A stretch of 64,000 nt of DNA from CANJBX01 sp035556735 (GTDB lineage: Bacteria; Pseudomonadota; Alphaproteobacteria; Rhizobiales; Xanthobacteraceae). Shown piece after piece: positions 47,886-56,453 of the stretch. Numbering within the stretch: position 1 is the first letter of the stretch; each line of letters starts with the position of its first letter. The notes beneath the pieces are model-generated. The model saw only the letters and a program-made list of their open reading frames with translations. It ran no database searches and had not been told where the DNA came from. The stretch is taken from contig DATMFF010000006.1 of NCBI GenBank assembly GCA_035556735.1, forward strand, positions 558,001 through 622,000. Direction: 5' to 3'. Both the position numbers and the translations under genes were made by a program.

Positions 47886-50672
47886 TCACACACGCTCCAC
47901 GAAACTATCCACCACGCGCTTCTCGCCGGCCTTGTCGAACTGGATGGTGAGCTTGTTGCCCTCCACGTGCACGACGTTGCCGTTGCCGAACTTCTGGTGG
48001 AACACGCGGTCGCCGACGGAGAAGGGCGAGGTCGTGCCGGTCGATTTGGCGATCAGCTCGCCTTCGATGGTGAGCGGGATGCGCTTTTGCTGCGGGCGGG
48101 CGAAGCCGGCGGCTGTGCTGCGGCCGGCCCCCTCCCTGTCCCCTCCCAAGGGGGGCGATGGGGAGGCGTTTTTCCAAGAACCGCGTGTGTCTGAATCCCT
48201 GTAGCGCCGCGTCGGCTCGGCCTCGCCGTAGCGCGTCGCCGAATCGTCGCTGCTGAAGGCGCCGCCGAAATCGTCGTCGTCCTCGAAGCCGCGGCGGCGC
48301 TGGGCGCGGCGCCAGCCCGGCGTCGAATAGCTCGAGCCGAAACTGTCGGCCTGGTCGAAGCGCGAGCCGTGCCCGCCATAGCCGGAGAAACCACCGAAGC
48401 CCGCCTTCGACTCCTCGACCTCGACGCTGTCGGCCGGCAATTCGTCGATGAAGCGCGAGGGGATCGAGCTCGTCCACGAGCCGTGGATGCGCCGGTTGGC
48501 GACGAAATAGATCTTCGCGCGCCTGCGCGCGCGCGTGATGCCGACGTGGGCGAGGCGGCGCTCCTCCTCGAGGCCGGCGCGGCCCTGTTCGTCGAGCGAG
48601 CGCTGGTTCGGCAGGATGCCTTCCTCCCAGCCGGGCAGGAACACGGTGTCGAACTCGAGGCCCTTGGCCCCGTGCAGCGTCATGATCGAGACCGCGTCGG
48701 CGCTCTCGCCGCCGTCGGCGTCCATCACCAGCGAGACGTGCTCCAGGAAGCCCTGCAGGTTCTCGAACTCCTCCATGGAGCGCACCAGCTCCTTGAGGTT
48801 TTCCAGCCGCCCGGCGGCGTCGGCGGAGCGGTCCTTCTGCCACATCTCGGTGTAGCCGGACTCGTCGAGGATGATCTCGGCGAGCCGCGCCTGCGGCAGC
48901 GTCTCGCGCTGCGCGCGCCAGCGCTCGAACGCCTCGACGAGGTCGCGCAGCGCCGCCCGCGGCTTGGGCTTGAGCTCGTCGGTCGCCACGATGCGGCGCG
49001 TCGCCTCCATCAGCGGAACGCCCTCGGCGCGCGCGAGATCGTGCAGCACCTTCACGGTGGCGTCGCCGAGCCCGCGCTTGGGCACGTTGACGATGCGCTC
49101 GAAGGCGAGGTCGTCCGCCGGCTGGTTGACGAGCCGCAGATAGGCGAGGGCATCGCGGATCTCGGCGCGCTCGTAGAAGCGCGGGCCGCCGATCACGCGA
49201 TAGGGCAGGCCGAGCGTGACGAAGCGGTCCTCGAACTCGCGCATCTGGAACGAGGCGCGCACCAGGATCGCGATCTCGTTGAGCACGTGGCCCTGGCGCT
49301 GGAGCTGCTCGATCTCCTCGCCGATGGCGCGGGCTTCTTCCTCCGAATCCCAGGCCGAGGTGACGGTGACCTTCTCGCCCTCGACGTCCTCGGTGCGCAG
49401 CGTCTTGCCCAGGCGCCCCTCGTTGTGGGCGATGAGGTGCGAGGCGGCGGCGAGGATGTGGCCGGTGGAACGATAGTTGCGCTCGAGGCGGATCACCTTC
49501 GCGCCGGGGAAGTCCTGCTCGAAGCGCAGGATGTTGTCGACCTCGGCGCCGCGCCAGCCGTAGATCGACTGGTCGTCGTCGCCGACGCAGCAGATGTTCT
49601 TCGGCGGCAGCGCGCGCGCGTGCGCTAGATCTGATCCGGCTGATCGGGCGGCAATTCCGCCGGCCCCGTGTCCGGCTGCGTCGGCGGCTCGCGCGCCGGG
49701 GTCGGATCCTGCGGCGGCTCGTCGATCGGCTCCGGGAGCTGCGGCTCCTCCGTTGGCGTCTGGCCCGGCCGCGTCGGCGGCTCCCGGCTCGGCTCCACCG
49801 GCGGGTCGGGCGTGATCGGCTTGGGCTGGCGCGGCATGCTCGGTTCCTGGCGACACGGGCGCGCTCCGCTGCGCGAGCAGGCGGAGCCACAGATACTGCG
49901 CCACGTTCGTGTCCTGATATTCGTCGACCAGGATGAACTTGAAGCGCTGCTGATAATCCCGCAGCACCTCGGGGTGTTCCCGGAAAATCCGGATGTTCTC
50001 GATCAGCAGGTCGCCGAAGTCGGCGGCGTTGAGCGTCTTCAGGCGCGCCTGATAGGCCTTGTAGAGCGGCAGGCCGCGCCCGTTGGCATAGGCCGCGCCT
50101 TCGCCCGGCTGCACCTGGTCGGGCGTCAGCCCGCGGTTCTTCCAGCCGTCGATCATGTTGGCGAGCAGGCGCGCGGGCCAGCGCTTCTCGTCGATGCCCT
50201 CGGCGGCGATGAGCTGCTTGAGCAGGCGGATCTGGTCGTCGGTGTCGAGGATGGTGAAGTCGGGCTTGAGCCCGGCGAGCTCGGCATGGCGGCGCAGGAT
50301 GCGCGCGCCGATCGAGTGGAAGGTGCCGAGCCAGGGCATGCCCTCGACCACCTGGCCGACCATGTGGCCGATGCGCTCCTTCATCTCGCGCGCCGCCTTG
50401 TTGGTGAAGGTGACGGCGAGGATCTGGCTCGGGAAGGCGCGGCGCTGCGACAGGATGTGGGCGATGCGGGTGGTCAGCACGCGCGTCTTGCCGGTGCCGG
50501 CGCCGGCCAGCACCAGCACGGGGCCGTCGAGCGTCTCGACCGCCTCGCGCTGCTCCGGGTTGAGCCCCTGCAGGTAGGGCGCGGGCGCGGCCGCGCGGGC
50601 GCGCGCGGCGATGCCCGACGCGGGCGCCGGGGCGGGGGCAGGAGCGGGGGCAAACGGTTTCGGCTCGGCCAT
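47886..50672 (-). CDS. uvrD: DNA helicase II UvrD/PcrA with an expanded loop
   Basis: SF1A 3'-5' helicase for nucleotide excision and mismatch repair. 928 residues. Walker A GAGTGKT at 57-63, motif II DEYQD at 250-254, motif III GDDDQSIYGW from 364, then VSIMTLHGAKGLEF and RLAHVGITRAR, and a C-terminal tudor-like domain (FSVGDRVFHQKFGNGNVVHV). Residues about 269-354, between motifs II and III, are an Ala/Pro/Gly/Asp-rich insert; UvrDs as I know them have only a short link there. The DNA of this insert has coding character in a different frame (see next entry). The disordered region at about 780-880 is a normal variable linker. Insert length keeps the frame, so a functional helicase is expected. 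Confidence 0.93.
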   Translation of the reverse strand: MAEPKPFAPAPAPAPAPASGIAARARAAAPAPYLQGLNPEQREAVETLDGPVLVLAGAGTGKTRVLTTRIAHILSQRRAFPSQILAVTFTNKAAREMKERIGHMVGQVVEGMPWLGTFHSIGARILRRHAELAGLKPDFTILDTDDQIRLLKQLIAAEGIDEKRWPARLLANMIDGWKNRGLTPDQVQPGEGAAYANGRGLPLYKAYQARLKTLNAADFGDLLIENIRIFREHPEVLRDYQQRFKFILVDEYQDTNVAQYLWLRLLAQRSAPVSPGTEHAAPAQADHARPAGGAEPGAADAAGPDANGGAAAPGADRRAAAGSDPGARAADAAGHGAGGIAARSAGSDLAHARALPPKNICCVGDDDQSIYGWRGAEVDNILRFEQDFPGAKVIRLERNYRSTGHILAAASHLIAHNEGRLGKTLRTEDVEGEKVTVTSAWDSEEEARAIGEEIEQLQRQGHVLNEIAILVRASFQMREFEDRFVTLGLPYRVIGGPRFYERAEIRDALAYLRLVNQPADDLAFERIVNVPKRGLGDATVKVLHDLARAEGVPLMEATRRIVATDELKPKPRAALRDLVEAFERWRAQRETLPQARLAEIILDESGYTEMWQKDRSADAAGRLENLKELVRSMEEFENLQGFLEHVSLVMDADGGESADAVSIMTLHGAKGLEFDTVFLPGWEEGILPNQRSLDEQGRAGLEEERRLAHVGITRARRRAKIYFVANRRIHGSWTSSIPSRFIDELPADSVEVEESKAGFGGFSGYGGHGSRFDQADSFGSSYSTPGWRRAQRRRGFEDDDDFGGAFSSDDSATRYGEAEPTRRYRDSDTRGSWKNASPSPPLGGDREGAGRSTAAGFARPQQKRIPLTIEGELIAKSTGTTSPFSVGDRVFHQKFGNGNVVHVEGNKLTIQFDKAGEKRVVDSFVERV
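49625..49837 (-). CDS. Possible proline-rich small protein encoded inside uvrD in another frame
   Basis: 70 residues with Pro at every second to fourth position (MPRQPKPITPDPPVEPSREP at the start, PPDQPDQI at the end), same strand as uvrD but frame-shifted. Third codon positions are G or C in all but five of its codons, whereas in the uvrD frame the same DNA ends in A or T in roughly 30 codons. AGGAA lies seven bases before the ATG. The sequence therefore looks as though it evolved as a gene in this frame and that uvrD reads through it. No function is recognised; expression is unproven. Confidence 0.45.
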   Translation of the reverse strand: MPRQPKPITPDPPVEPSREPPTRPGQTPTEEPQLPEPIDEPPQDPTPAREPPTQPDTGPAELPPDQPDQI

Positions 50673-50698
50673 TATTTCCTAAGTGAGATTTCCCAAGT

Positions 50699-50732
50699 GA
50701 GCATGATCTCGCCCGAACACCGGGATCATGCG
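50699..50732. repeat. Short variant of the CATGATC...GATCATG palindrome
   Basis: CATGATC (50702-50708) and GATCATG (50724-50730) flank TCGCCCGAACACCGG, whose CCCG/CGGG arms also pair. It lies upstream of uvrD and is a shortened relative of the element tandemly repeated at 41990. The rest of the 246-base gap (50673-50918) shows no gene. Confidence 0.65.
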
Positions 50733-50918
50733 CGAGGGCCGGTATTTCGGGATGTTTCGGGAATCCGAATCTTACCCGACAAGATGGCATCGCCGGGCGG
50801 CAAAATTAAGCGGGGCCCTTGCAGATTCGCCCGCTGCGGGCCCCAAAAGCGGCGCATGACTGCACGAGAACAGGCCGCGGCGGACGCCGCGGCCTGTCTC
50901 TCCACCGAAAAGCAGGGC

Positions 50919-51863
50919 TCAGCGGCCGATCGCCGCCTGCTCCTCGTAGGCGCTCCATTCGTCGTCGCGCAGCGCGCCGCCGACCATGCCGCCCAGGCTC
51001 CCGGCCACGGCGCCGAACAGCAGCGCCATGAAGGTCCAGAACGACATGTAGGCGGTGGCCTTGCGCGCGGTCTCGGCCGCGTTGGTCACGGCCTGGCGGG
51101 CGCGGGTCTCCACGTCCGACACGCGCTGCGCGGCGTCCTGCTCGGACATGCCGGTGCGCGCGGCGACGAGCTTGGCGAGGTAGGCGCGGTCGTCGTCGGA
51201 CAGCTTGCCCTCGCGCACGCTGGCCACGAGGATGCGCATGACCTCGTCGCGGTGCGACGGGCCGCTCTCGACGGCGCTGCCGGATGTGGTCGGCGCGCCC
51301 GGCGCCGCCTGCGCGGTCGTGGCCGGCGCGCGCATCGGATCGGTGCGGAACAGCGCGTCGACGAAATAGCCGACGGTGTCGCCCGGGCGGCCGGCGCCGC
51401 TGGCGCTGGTCGCCGTGCCGCCCACCGCGGCGGTGGTGACGGCGGTGGCCGAGCCGGCGGTGAACATGCCGAACGTCGTCATCAGCACGCCGGCGATGAT
51501 GACGCCGATGGCCCAGCTCATGAAGCCGTGCGCGGCGTCGCGGAAGCGGGTCTCGTTGCCGGGGATGTGCGCGCGCGTGCGCAGCCGCGCCGCGATGTAG
51601 CCGCCGGTCGCGAAGGCGAAGGTCTGCGAGATGATCAGCCACACCGCGCCGACCACGGTCATGGTCTCGGCCGAGGGGTTGCTGTCGCTCGCCGGCGAGA
51701 TCAGCGTGAGGCCGATGCCGGTGCCGAGCGCGTAGAAGATGATGGAGACCGCGATCGCGGCCAGCGCGCCGGCGAAGGCCACGCTCCAGGAAAACGCGGA
51801 ACGCGACCCCATGGCGTTCGGATTGACCTCGATGGGGCCCCCCACGATGGTCGTGTCTGTCAT
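50919..51863 (-). CDS. Multi-pass membrane protein of unknown function
   Basis: 314 residues. Hydrophobic helices at about 22-45, 60-82, 105-130 and 275-300, with a polar loop (about 140-270) containing SHRDEVMRILVASVREGKLS, DDDRAYLAKLVAARTGMSEQ and DAAQRVSDVETRARQAVTNA, which looks like a helical hairpin. I recall similar rhizobial proteins annotated only as membrane protein (PhnA-like/TIGR-type hypotheticals) and assign no function. ATG 51863 is preferred to a longer frame upstream that lacks helices. It faces away from the DUF1328 gene. Confidence 0.7.
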   Translation of the reverse strand: MTDTTIVGGPIEVNPNAMGSRSAFSWSVAFAGALAAIAVSIIFYALGTGIGLTLISPASDSNPSAETMTVVGAVWLIISQTFAFATGGYIAARLRTRAHIPGNETRFRDAAHGFMSWAIGVIIAGVLMTTFGMFTAGSATAVTTAAVGGTATSASGAGRPGDTVGYFVDALFRTDPMRAPATTAQAAPGAPTTSGSAVESGPSHRDEVMRILVASVREGKLSDDDRAYLAKLVAARTGMSEQDAAQRVSDVETRARQAVTNAAETARKATAYMSFWTFMALLFGAVAGSLGGMVGGALRDDEWSAYEEQAAIGR

Positions 51864-52036
51864 AGCCCGCTCCGATCGGAATGTTTGGGCAATGCCGTCA
51901 TTGCCCGGCCGATCTAGTAACACCGTAGTGGACGGCGGGTTCCTGCCGCCGCCGCCCGCCGCTCGGAACCACCTACCGCCCGTGGCCATTGATCCGGCGA
52001 CTGCGGCCGCACGGCCGCGCAGCCAAAGGTGATGCC

Positions 52037-52216
52037 ATGCTCAACTGGGTGGTCACGTTCCTGATCATCGCGCTCATCGCCGCCCTGCTCGGGTTCGGCG
52101 GCATCGCGGGCGCGTCGATCGAGATCGCCAAGACGATCTTCTTCATCGCGCTGATCCTGTTCGTGGTGAGCCTTCTGTTCGGCGCGCTGTTCGGCGGCCG
52201 GCGACGATCGCTGTAA
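52037..52216 (+). CDS. DUF1328 (YtjA-type) small membrane protein
   Basis: 59 residues, two hydrophobic helices: LNWVVTFLIIALIAALLGFG and ETIF-like IEIAKTIFFIALILFVVSLL, ending in a basic GGRRRSL tail. These match the widespread DUF1328/UPF0391 family of tiny inner-membrane proteins often induced by stress. The ATG at 52037 is preferred to an in-frame start 48 bases upstream. Function unknown. Confidence 0.85.
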   Translation: MLNWVVTFLIIALIAALLGFGGIAGASIEIAKTIFFIALILFVVSLLFGALFGGRRRSL

Positions 52217-52229
52217 GAGCTCTCAGTTT

Positions 52230-52361
52230 GTCATGCCCCGTAGCCGTCCGAAGGACGGCGTCGCTTCGCTCGCCTATGCGGGGCATCCAGTAATCACTGG
52301 CTTTGGAGCTCAGGCTCGAGCACTGCGGAGTACTGGATCGCCCGCTTTCGCGGGCGATGAC
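52230..52361. repeat. Long palindromic intergenic repeat (GCCCCG...CGGGGC with CGCCCGC...GCGGGCG arm)
   Basis: Left arm GTCATGCCCCG pairs with CGGGGCAT; right arm ATCGCCCGCTTTCGCGGGCGATGAC is a perfect hairpin; CCAGTAATCACTGG and AGTACTGGAT lie between. This is the type of composite repeat common between genes of Bradyrhizobium relatives. It fills most of the gap between the DUF1328 and thioesterase genes. Confidence 0.75.
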
Positions 52362-52403
52362 AACTGCGAGGCGGGCGGTTCGAGCGACGGTCCGCCGCTT
52401 TCG

Positions 52404-52934
52404 CTACGCCGTCATCGCGACGCGGCGGCCGGCGGCCTCCGGATGCGGCAGCGCGCCGTGCGCGGCCTGCATCAGCGCCAGCCGGCGCGCGGCGGCCTGC
52501 GGGAACGGCGCGGTCGTCTTCGCCGCCATGCCGACGTGCAGCGCCATGTTCTCGGAGGTGGCCGACACCCAGCCTTCGGTGGCGTGGAAGAGCTGCTCGA
52601 AATAGTGCAGCCGCTTGGCGTCGTGCGCGAGGAGCTGGAACGTCACGCGCACCGGATCGCCGGCGTGCAGCTCGCGCAGGTAGCGGATGTGCACCTCCGC
52701 GGTGAAGCAGGAGTGCCGCTCGCGCGCGACGTAGTCGGCGCCGATGCCGAGCAGCTCGTAGGCTTCGTCCACCGCCCGGTCGAACAGCACGTTGTAGTAG
52801 GCCATGTTGAGATGGCCGTTGTAGTCGATCCATTGCGGCTCGACCCGCATCACCGAGGATACGAAGGGCGCGAAGAACAGGGGCTGCAGGTCGCCGCGAT
52901 CGAGCATCAGGTCCGCCGCTTGAATTCGCGCCAT
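52404..52934 (-). CDS. Hotdog-fold thioesterase family protein
   Basis: 176 residues. The central helix block WIDYNGHLNMAYYNVLFDRA is the 4HBT-type active-site region (Asp and His/Asn), with VRVTFQLLAHDAKRLHYFEQ on the following strands; the wording is close to the thioesterases associated with L-carnitine dehydrogenase (betainyl-CoA thioesterase-like). ATG 52934 is chosen; a TTG at 52976 in frame would add 14 residues. No partner carnitine gene is in the window, so substrate is open. Confidence 0.8.
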   Translation of the reverse strand: MARIQAADLMLDRGDLQPLFFAPFVSSVMRVEPQWIDYNGHLNMAYYNVLFDRAVDEAYELLGIGADYVARERHSCFTAEVHIRYLRELHAGDPVRVTFQLLAHDAKRLHYFEQLFHATEGWVSATSENMALHVGMAAKTTAPFPQAAARRLALMQAAHGALPHPEAAGRRVAMTA

Positions 52935-53120
52935 GGTATGCGGCCGTTGCGCGGGCAACGAAGCGCTCACCGGCAATCCGGTTAACGAATTCCGACCGCC
53001 GGCACCGCCGCAAGGCTTCCCACTTTACAAAACTTTACACGACCGAGAAGCGTGCGAAACGTGCGCCGCTCACATTGGCTCCGACCCCGGGGCGAGGCCC
53101 CGCCACTCAAGGAGAGGACC

Positions 53121-53711
53121 ATGAGCGAAGAGTTCAATCCCGCGCCCGTCGCCCCGGCCCAGCCCAAGCGCTGGTACCGTCCGCGCAACCTCGTGATCGC
53201 GAGCCTCGTCGTGCTCGGCCTCGGCGTTGCCGGCGCAGCCGTGACGCGCTCGGTCGCGGAAGGCTACGGCGACTGGCACGGCGGCATGATGGGCGGCGGG
53301 CATCGCTTCGGCCCGGGCGGCTTCATGGGCCGCAGGATGGACCCGGCCGCGATCGAGGACCGCGTCGACCGCATGGTGCGCCACGTCGCCGTCGAGATCG
53401 ACGCCAGCAACGAGCAGCAGGACAAGCTGCGCACCATCGTCAAGGCGGCGGTCAAGGACCTCGTGCCGATGCGCGAGAAGGTGGCGGCCGCGCGCGAGCG
53501 CGCCCACGGCCTGATGCTGCAGCCGAACCTGAGCCGCGCCGACATCGAGGCCTTCCGCACCGAGCAGATGGCGCTCGCCGACACCTTCAGCAAGCGCGTG
53601 GCGCAGGCGCTCGGCGATGCCGCCGAGGTGCTCACCCCCGAGCAGCGCAAGAAGCTCGACGAGCTGATCGCCGCCCGGCGCGAGCGCTGGCACGGCTGGC
53701 GCCGCGGCTGA
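53121..53711 (+). CDS. Spy/CpxP-like periplasmic protein
   Basis: 196 residues. A short cytoplasmic tail and one membrane segment (about 25-45, NLVIASLVVLGLGVAGAAVT), then a Gly/Met/His-rich stretch (WHGGMMGGGHRFGPGGFMGR) and a helical domain ending in AEVLTPEQRKKLDELIAARR, the L-T-x-x-Q signature. AAGGAGAGG precedes the ATG. It lies 19 bases before an OmpR-type regulator, like CpxP beside CpxRA, so it probably modulates or is controlled by that two-component system; this is inference. Confidence 0.8.
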   Translation: MSEEFNPAPVAPAQPKRWYRPRNLVIASLVVLGLGVAGAAVTRSVAEGYGDWHGGMMGGGHRFGPGGFMGRRMDPAAIEDRVDRMVRHVAVEIDASNEQQDKLRTIVKAAVKDLVPMREKVAAARERAHGLMLQPNLSRADIEAFRTEQMALADTFSKRVAQALGDAAEVLTPEQRKKLDELIAARRERWHGWRRG

Positions 53712-53730
53712 CGGCAACTAGAATAGCGCC

Positions 53731-54414
53731 GTGAGCCGGCGAATCCTTCTGATCGAAGACGACCCGCGTCTTGCCGAGATGGTGAAGAGCTATCTCGGCG
53801 GCGCGGGCTTCGCCGTGACCGTGGCGCCCAAGGGCGGCAGCGGCATCGCGCTGCACGGCCGCGAGCCGTTCGACGCGATCGTGCTCGACCTCATGCTGCC
53901 CGACATGGACGGGCTCGAGGTCTGCCAGCGCATCCGCGCCGGCGCACAGACGCCGATCCTGATGCTGACCGCGCGCGGCGACGCCATGGACCGCGTGGTC
54001 GGGCTGGAGATGGGCGCCGACGATTATCTCCCCAAGCCGTTCGAGCCGCGCGAACTGCTGGCGCGGCTCAAGGCGATCCTGCGCCGCGCCAAGGAGCCGC
54101 CGTCGGAGGTGCTGCGCTTCGGACGTCTGGAGATCGACGTCGGCGCACGCCAGGTGCGCATCGACGGGGAGGAGCGGGCGCTGACCGGCTATCAGTTCGC
54201 GCTGCTGCTGGCGCTGGCCCAGCACGCCGGCCGCGTGATGTCGCGCGAGCAGATCATGGACGCGCTCAAGAACGAACGGCTGGAAGCCTTCGACCGCTCC
54301 ATCGACGTGCACGTCTCGCGCATCCGCGCCGCGATCGAGGACGATCCCAAGAAGCCGCGCCGCGTGCTCACCGTGCGCGGCGCGGGCTATGTCTTCGCCA
54401 AGGCGCAGGAGTGA
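53731..54414 (+). CDS. OmpR-family response regulator
   Basis: 227 residues. The receiver domain has the acidic pair E9-D10-D11, phosphoacceptor D53 (AIVLDLMLPDMDG), T/S in MLTARGD and K in YLPKPFEP; the C-terminal winged helix (about 130-225) ends with VLTVRGAGYVFAK. Start is GTG 53731. It shares a GTGA overlap with the next gene (54411-54414). The cognate kinase is the gene at 55042. Confidence 0.93.
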   Translation: MSRRILLIEDDPRLAEMVKSYLGGAGFAVTVAPKGGSGIALHGREPFDAIVLDLMLPDMDGLEVCQRIRAGAQTPILMLTARGDAMDRVVGLEMGADDYLPKPFEPRELLARLKAILRRAKEPPSEVLRFGRLEIDVGARQVRIDGEERALTGYQFALLLALAQHAGRVMSREQIMDALKNERLEAFDRSIDVHVSRIRAAIEDDPKKPRRVLTVRGAGYVFAKAQE

Positions 54415-55007
54415 CGCTCATGTCCGATCGGGTCCTGATCCTCGCGGCCGGCACGATCCTGCTCGGGCTCGTCTTCGGCATCCGTATCGGTTCGCGGGCC
54501 CTCTCGGGCGGTTCGGGCGCCGCGCCGACGGCCGGAGCGCAAGCGCCGGACGTTGCGGGCGTGGTAGCTCAGCCGCCATACATCTTCCTCGCATTCCTGG
54601 CGGGCGCGACCGTGCTCGAAGCGCTCGTGCCGCTGCCGGTCGCGGCGGCCTACCCGGTGGCGCGCTACGTCGCAGGCGCCGCGCTCATCGCCGCCGCCCT
54701 CGCCATCGTCTTTGCGGCGGGGGCGCGGTTCCACGCCGCCGGCACCAATATTCCCCCGAGCCTGCCGACGACCGCGCTCGTGGTCGAGGGCGTCTATGCG
54801 TGGACGCGCAACCCGTTCTATCTCGGCGCCGTGCTCGTCTTCGGCGGGCTCGCCGTCGCGGCGGGGAGTCTGTGGGCGGTCCTGCTGCTGGTGCCGTTCG
54901 TATGGGTGATCAACGTGGGCGTGATCGCCAGGGAGGAACGCTACCTCGAGCGCAGGTTCGGGGACGCCTATCGCGCATACAAGGCACGCGTGCGGCGATG
55001 GCTGTGA
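54411..55007 (+). CDS. Isoprenylcysteine carboxyl methyltransferase-like integral membrane protein (ICMT/PEMT family)
   Basis: 198 residues. Three to five membrane helices, with the C-terminal signature EGVYAWTRNPFYLGAVLVFG (about 128-147) and REERYLERRFGDAYRAYKAR, which is the SAM-binding block of bacterial ICMT/PEMT-like enzymes. Start GTG 54411 overlaps the response-regulator stop; an ATG three codons later is an alternative. It stands between the regulator and its kinase, with all three genes tightly spaced, so it is probably co-transcribed. Target of methylation unknown. Confidence 0.8.
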   Translation: MTLMSDRVLILAAGTILLGLVFGIRIGSRALSGGSGAAPTAGAQAPDVAGVVAQPPYIFLAFLAGATVLEALVPLPVAAAYPVARYVAGAALIAAALAIVFAAGARFHAAGTNIPPSLPTTALVVEGVYAWTRNPFYLGAVLVFGGLAVAAGSLWAVLLLVPFVWVINVGVIAREERYLERRFGDAYRAYKARVRRWL

Positions 55008-55041
55008 ACGGCTGGAATGTGCGCCCCGTGAGGTCAGCCTG

Positions 55042-56286
55042 ATGCGCCGGCTCTACCAGAAGATCTACCTCGCCATGGTCGCCAGCCTGGTGCTCGTCGT
55101 GCTGGTCGCGGGCATGATGTGGCGGCTCGGCGCGGAGACCTCGCCCGGCGCCATGGGCTTCGAGTTCGCGCGCGAGCTCCTCGGCGCCGCGCTGCCCCCG
55201 GCCGATGCGCCGCCCGCCGTGCAGCGGCAGGCGCTCGAGCGCTTCGCGCGCCGCGTCGACGCCGACCTCGACCTCGCGCTGTTCGACCGTTCGCTCGCCC
55301 CTATCGCCTCGACCGGCATGCCGCTGCCGCCGCCGCGGCGCGGCGAGCGCTCGGGCTGGTCCTTCGGCGCACGCGGTGCGACCTGGAACTTCCACCTTCC
55401 GGACGACCGCTGGCTGGTGGTGCATGCGCGCCGGTCGCCCCGCCATCCGGCGATCGGGATCATCGTGTTCATCGGCAGCATCGCGCTCGCGGTCGCGATC
55501 GGCGCCTATCCGATGGTGCGCGGCCTGACGCGCAGGCTGGAGCGTCTGCAGAACGGCGTCGAGAAGCTCGGCTCCGGCGATCTCGCCGCGCGCGTGCAGG
55601 TCGAGGGCCGCGACGAGATCGCGCGGCTCGCGGAAAGCTTCAACCGCGCGGCCGCGCGCATCGAGGACCTCGTCGGCGCGCACCGCCTCCTGCTGGCCAA
55701 CGCCTCGCACGAACTGCGCACGCCGCTCTCGCGCATCCGGCTCGGGCTCGAGCTGCTGGCGCAGAACAACGATCCGAAATACAAGGCGCAGATCGCGCAG
55801 GACATCGCCGAGCTCGACGCGATGATCGAGGAGATCCTGCTGGCGAGCCGGCTCGACGCCAACCCGCGCCTGCAGGTGCGCGAGGACGTCGACCTCTTGG
55901 CGCTCGCGGCGGAGGAGGGGGCGCGCTACGAGGACTGCGCGGTCGATGGCATCCCGGTGAGCGTGCACGGCGATCCGCGTCTTCTCCGGCGCATGATCCG
56001 CAACCTCCTGGAGAACGCCAAGCGCCACGGCAAGCCGCCGATGCAGGTCAACGTCGGGCGCGACAGCGGCCGCGCCGTGATCGAGGTGATCGACCAGGGC
56101 CCGGGCGTGCCCGAGACGGCGCGCGAGCGCGTGTTCTCGCCGTTCTTCCGGCTCGGGGAGGACGCCTCCGGAACGGGCCTCGGCCTTGCCCTTGTGCGGC
56201 AGATCGCGCGCGTGCATGGCGGCGATGCGATGCTGGCGGACGGCGCACGCGCCTGCTTCCGTGTGACGATCCCGCTGGAGGCGTGA
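55042..56286 (+). CDS. Sensor histidine kinase (CpxA-like)
   Basis: 414 residues. Membrane helices at about 8-26 and 140-160 enclose a periplasmic sensor of about 115 residues; a HAMP linker follows (RLERLQNGVEKLGSGDLAAR), then the H-box ASHELRTPLSR with the phosphorylated H223, N-box LLENAKRHGKPP and G-boxes IDQGPGVP and GTGLGLALVRQI. Partner of the regulator at 53731. An OmpR regulator, Spy-like protein and kinase together resemble CpxPRA envelope-stress signalling. Confidence 0.92.
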   Translation: MRRLYQKIYLAMVASLVLVVLVAGMMWRLGAETSPGAMGFEFARELLGAALPPADAPPAVQRQALERFARRVDADLDLALFDRSLAPIASTGMPLPPPRRGERSGWSFGARGATWNFHLPDDRWLVVHARRSPRHPAIGIIVFIGSIALAVAIGAYPMVRGLTRRLERLQNGVEKLGSGDLAARVQVEGRDEIARLAESFNRAAARIEDLVGAHRLLLANASHELRTPLSRIRLGLELLAQNNDPKYKAQIAQDIAELDAMIEEILLASRLDANPRLQVREDVDLLALAAEEGARYEDCAVDGIPVSVHGDPRLLRRMIRNLLENAKRHGKPPMQVNVGRDSGRAVIEVIDQGPGVPETARERVFSPFFRLGEDASGTGLGLALVRQIARVHGGDAMLADGARACFRVTIPLEA

Positions 56287-56309
56287 TAGGGTCCGCGAAG
56301 CCTGGCTGC

Positions 56310-56400
56310 GTCATGGCCGGGCTTGTCCCGGCCATCCACGTCTTTTCTTCGGGCAATTCCGCAAGCAAGGCTGGATGCGCGCGACAAGCGCGGGCATGAC
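56310..56400. repeat. Composite palindromic repeat, copy B (inverted relative to copy A)
   Basis: 91 bases running GTCATGGCCGGGCTTGTCCC to GCGACAAGCGCGGGCATGAC. Its reverse complement aligns end to end with copy A at 43812-43903, including the GAAGA and AAGCAAGG middle segments. It lies between the histidine kinase and the sulfatase-like gene. Confidence 0.85.
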
Positions 56401-56453
56401 GGGCATAACCGCTTGCCGCCCCTTCCGCACGACATCCTCACCACGAAGAACCC

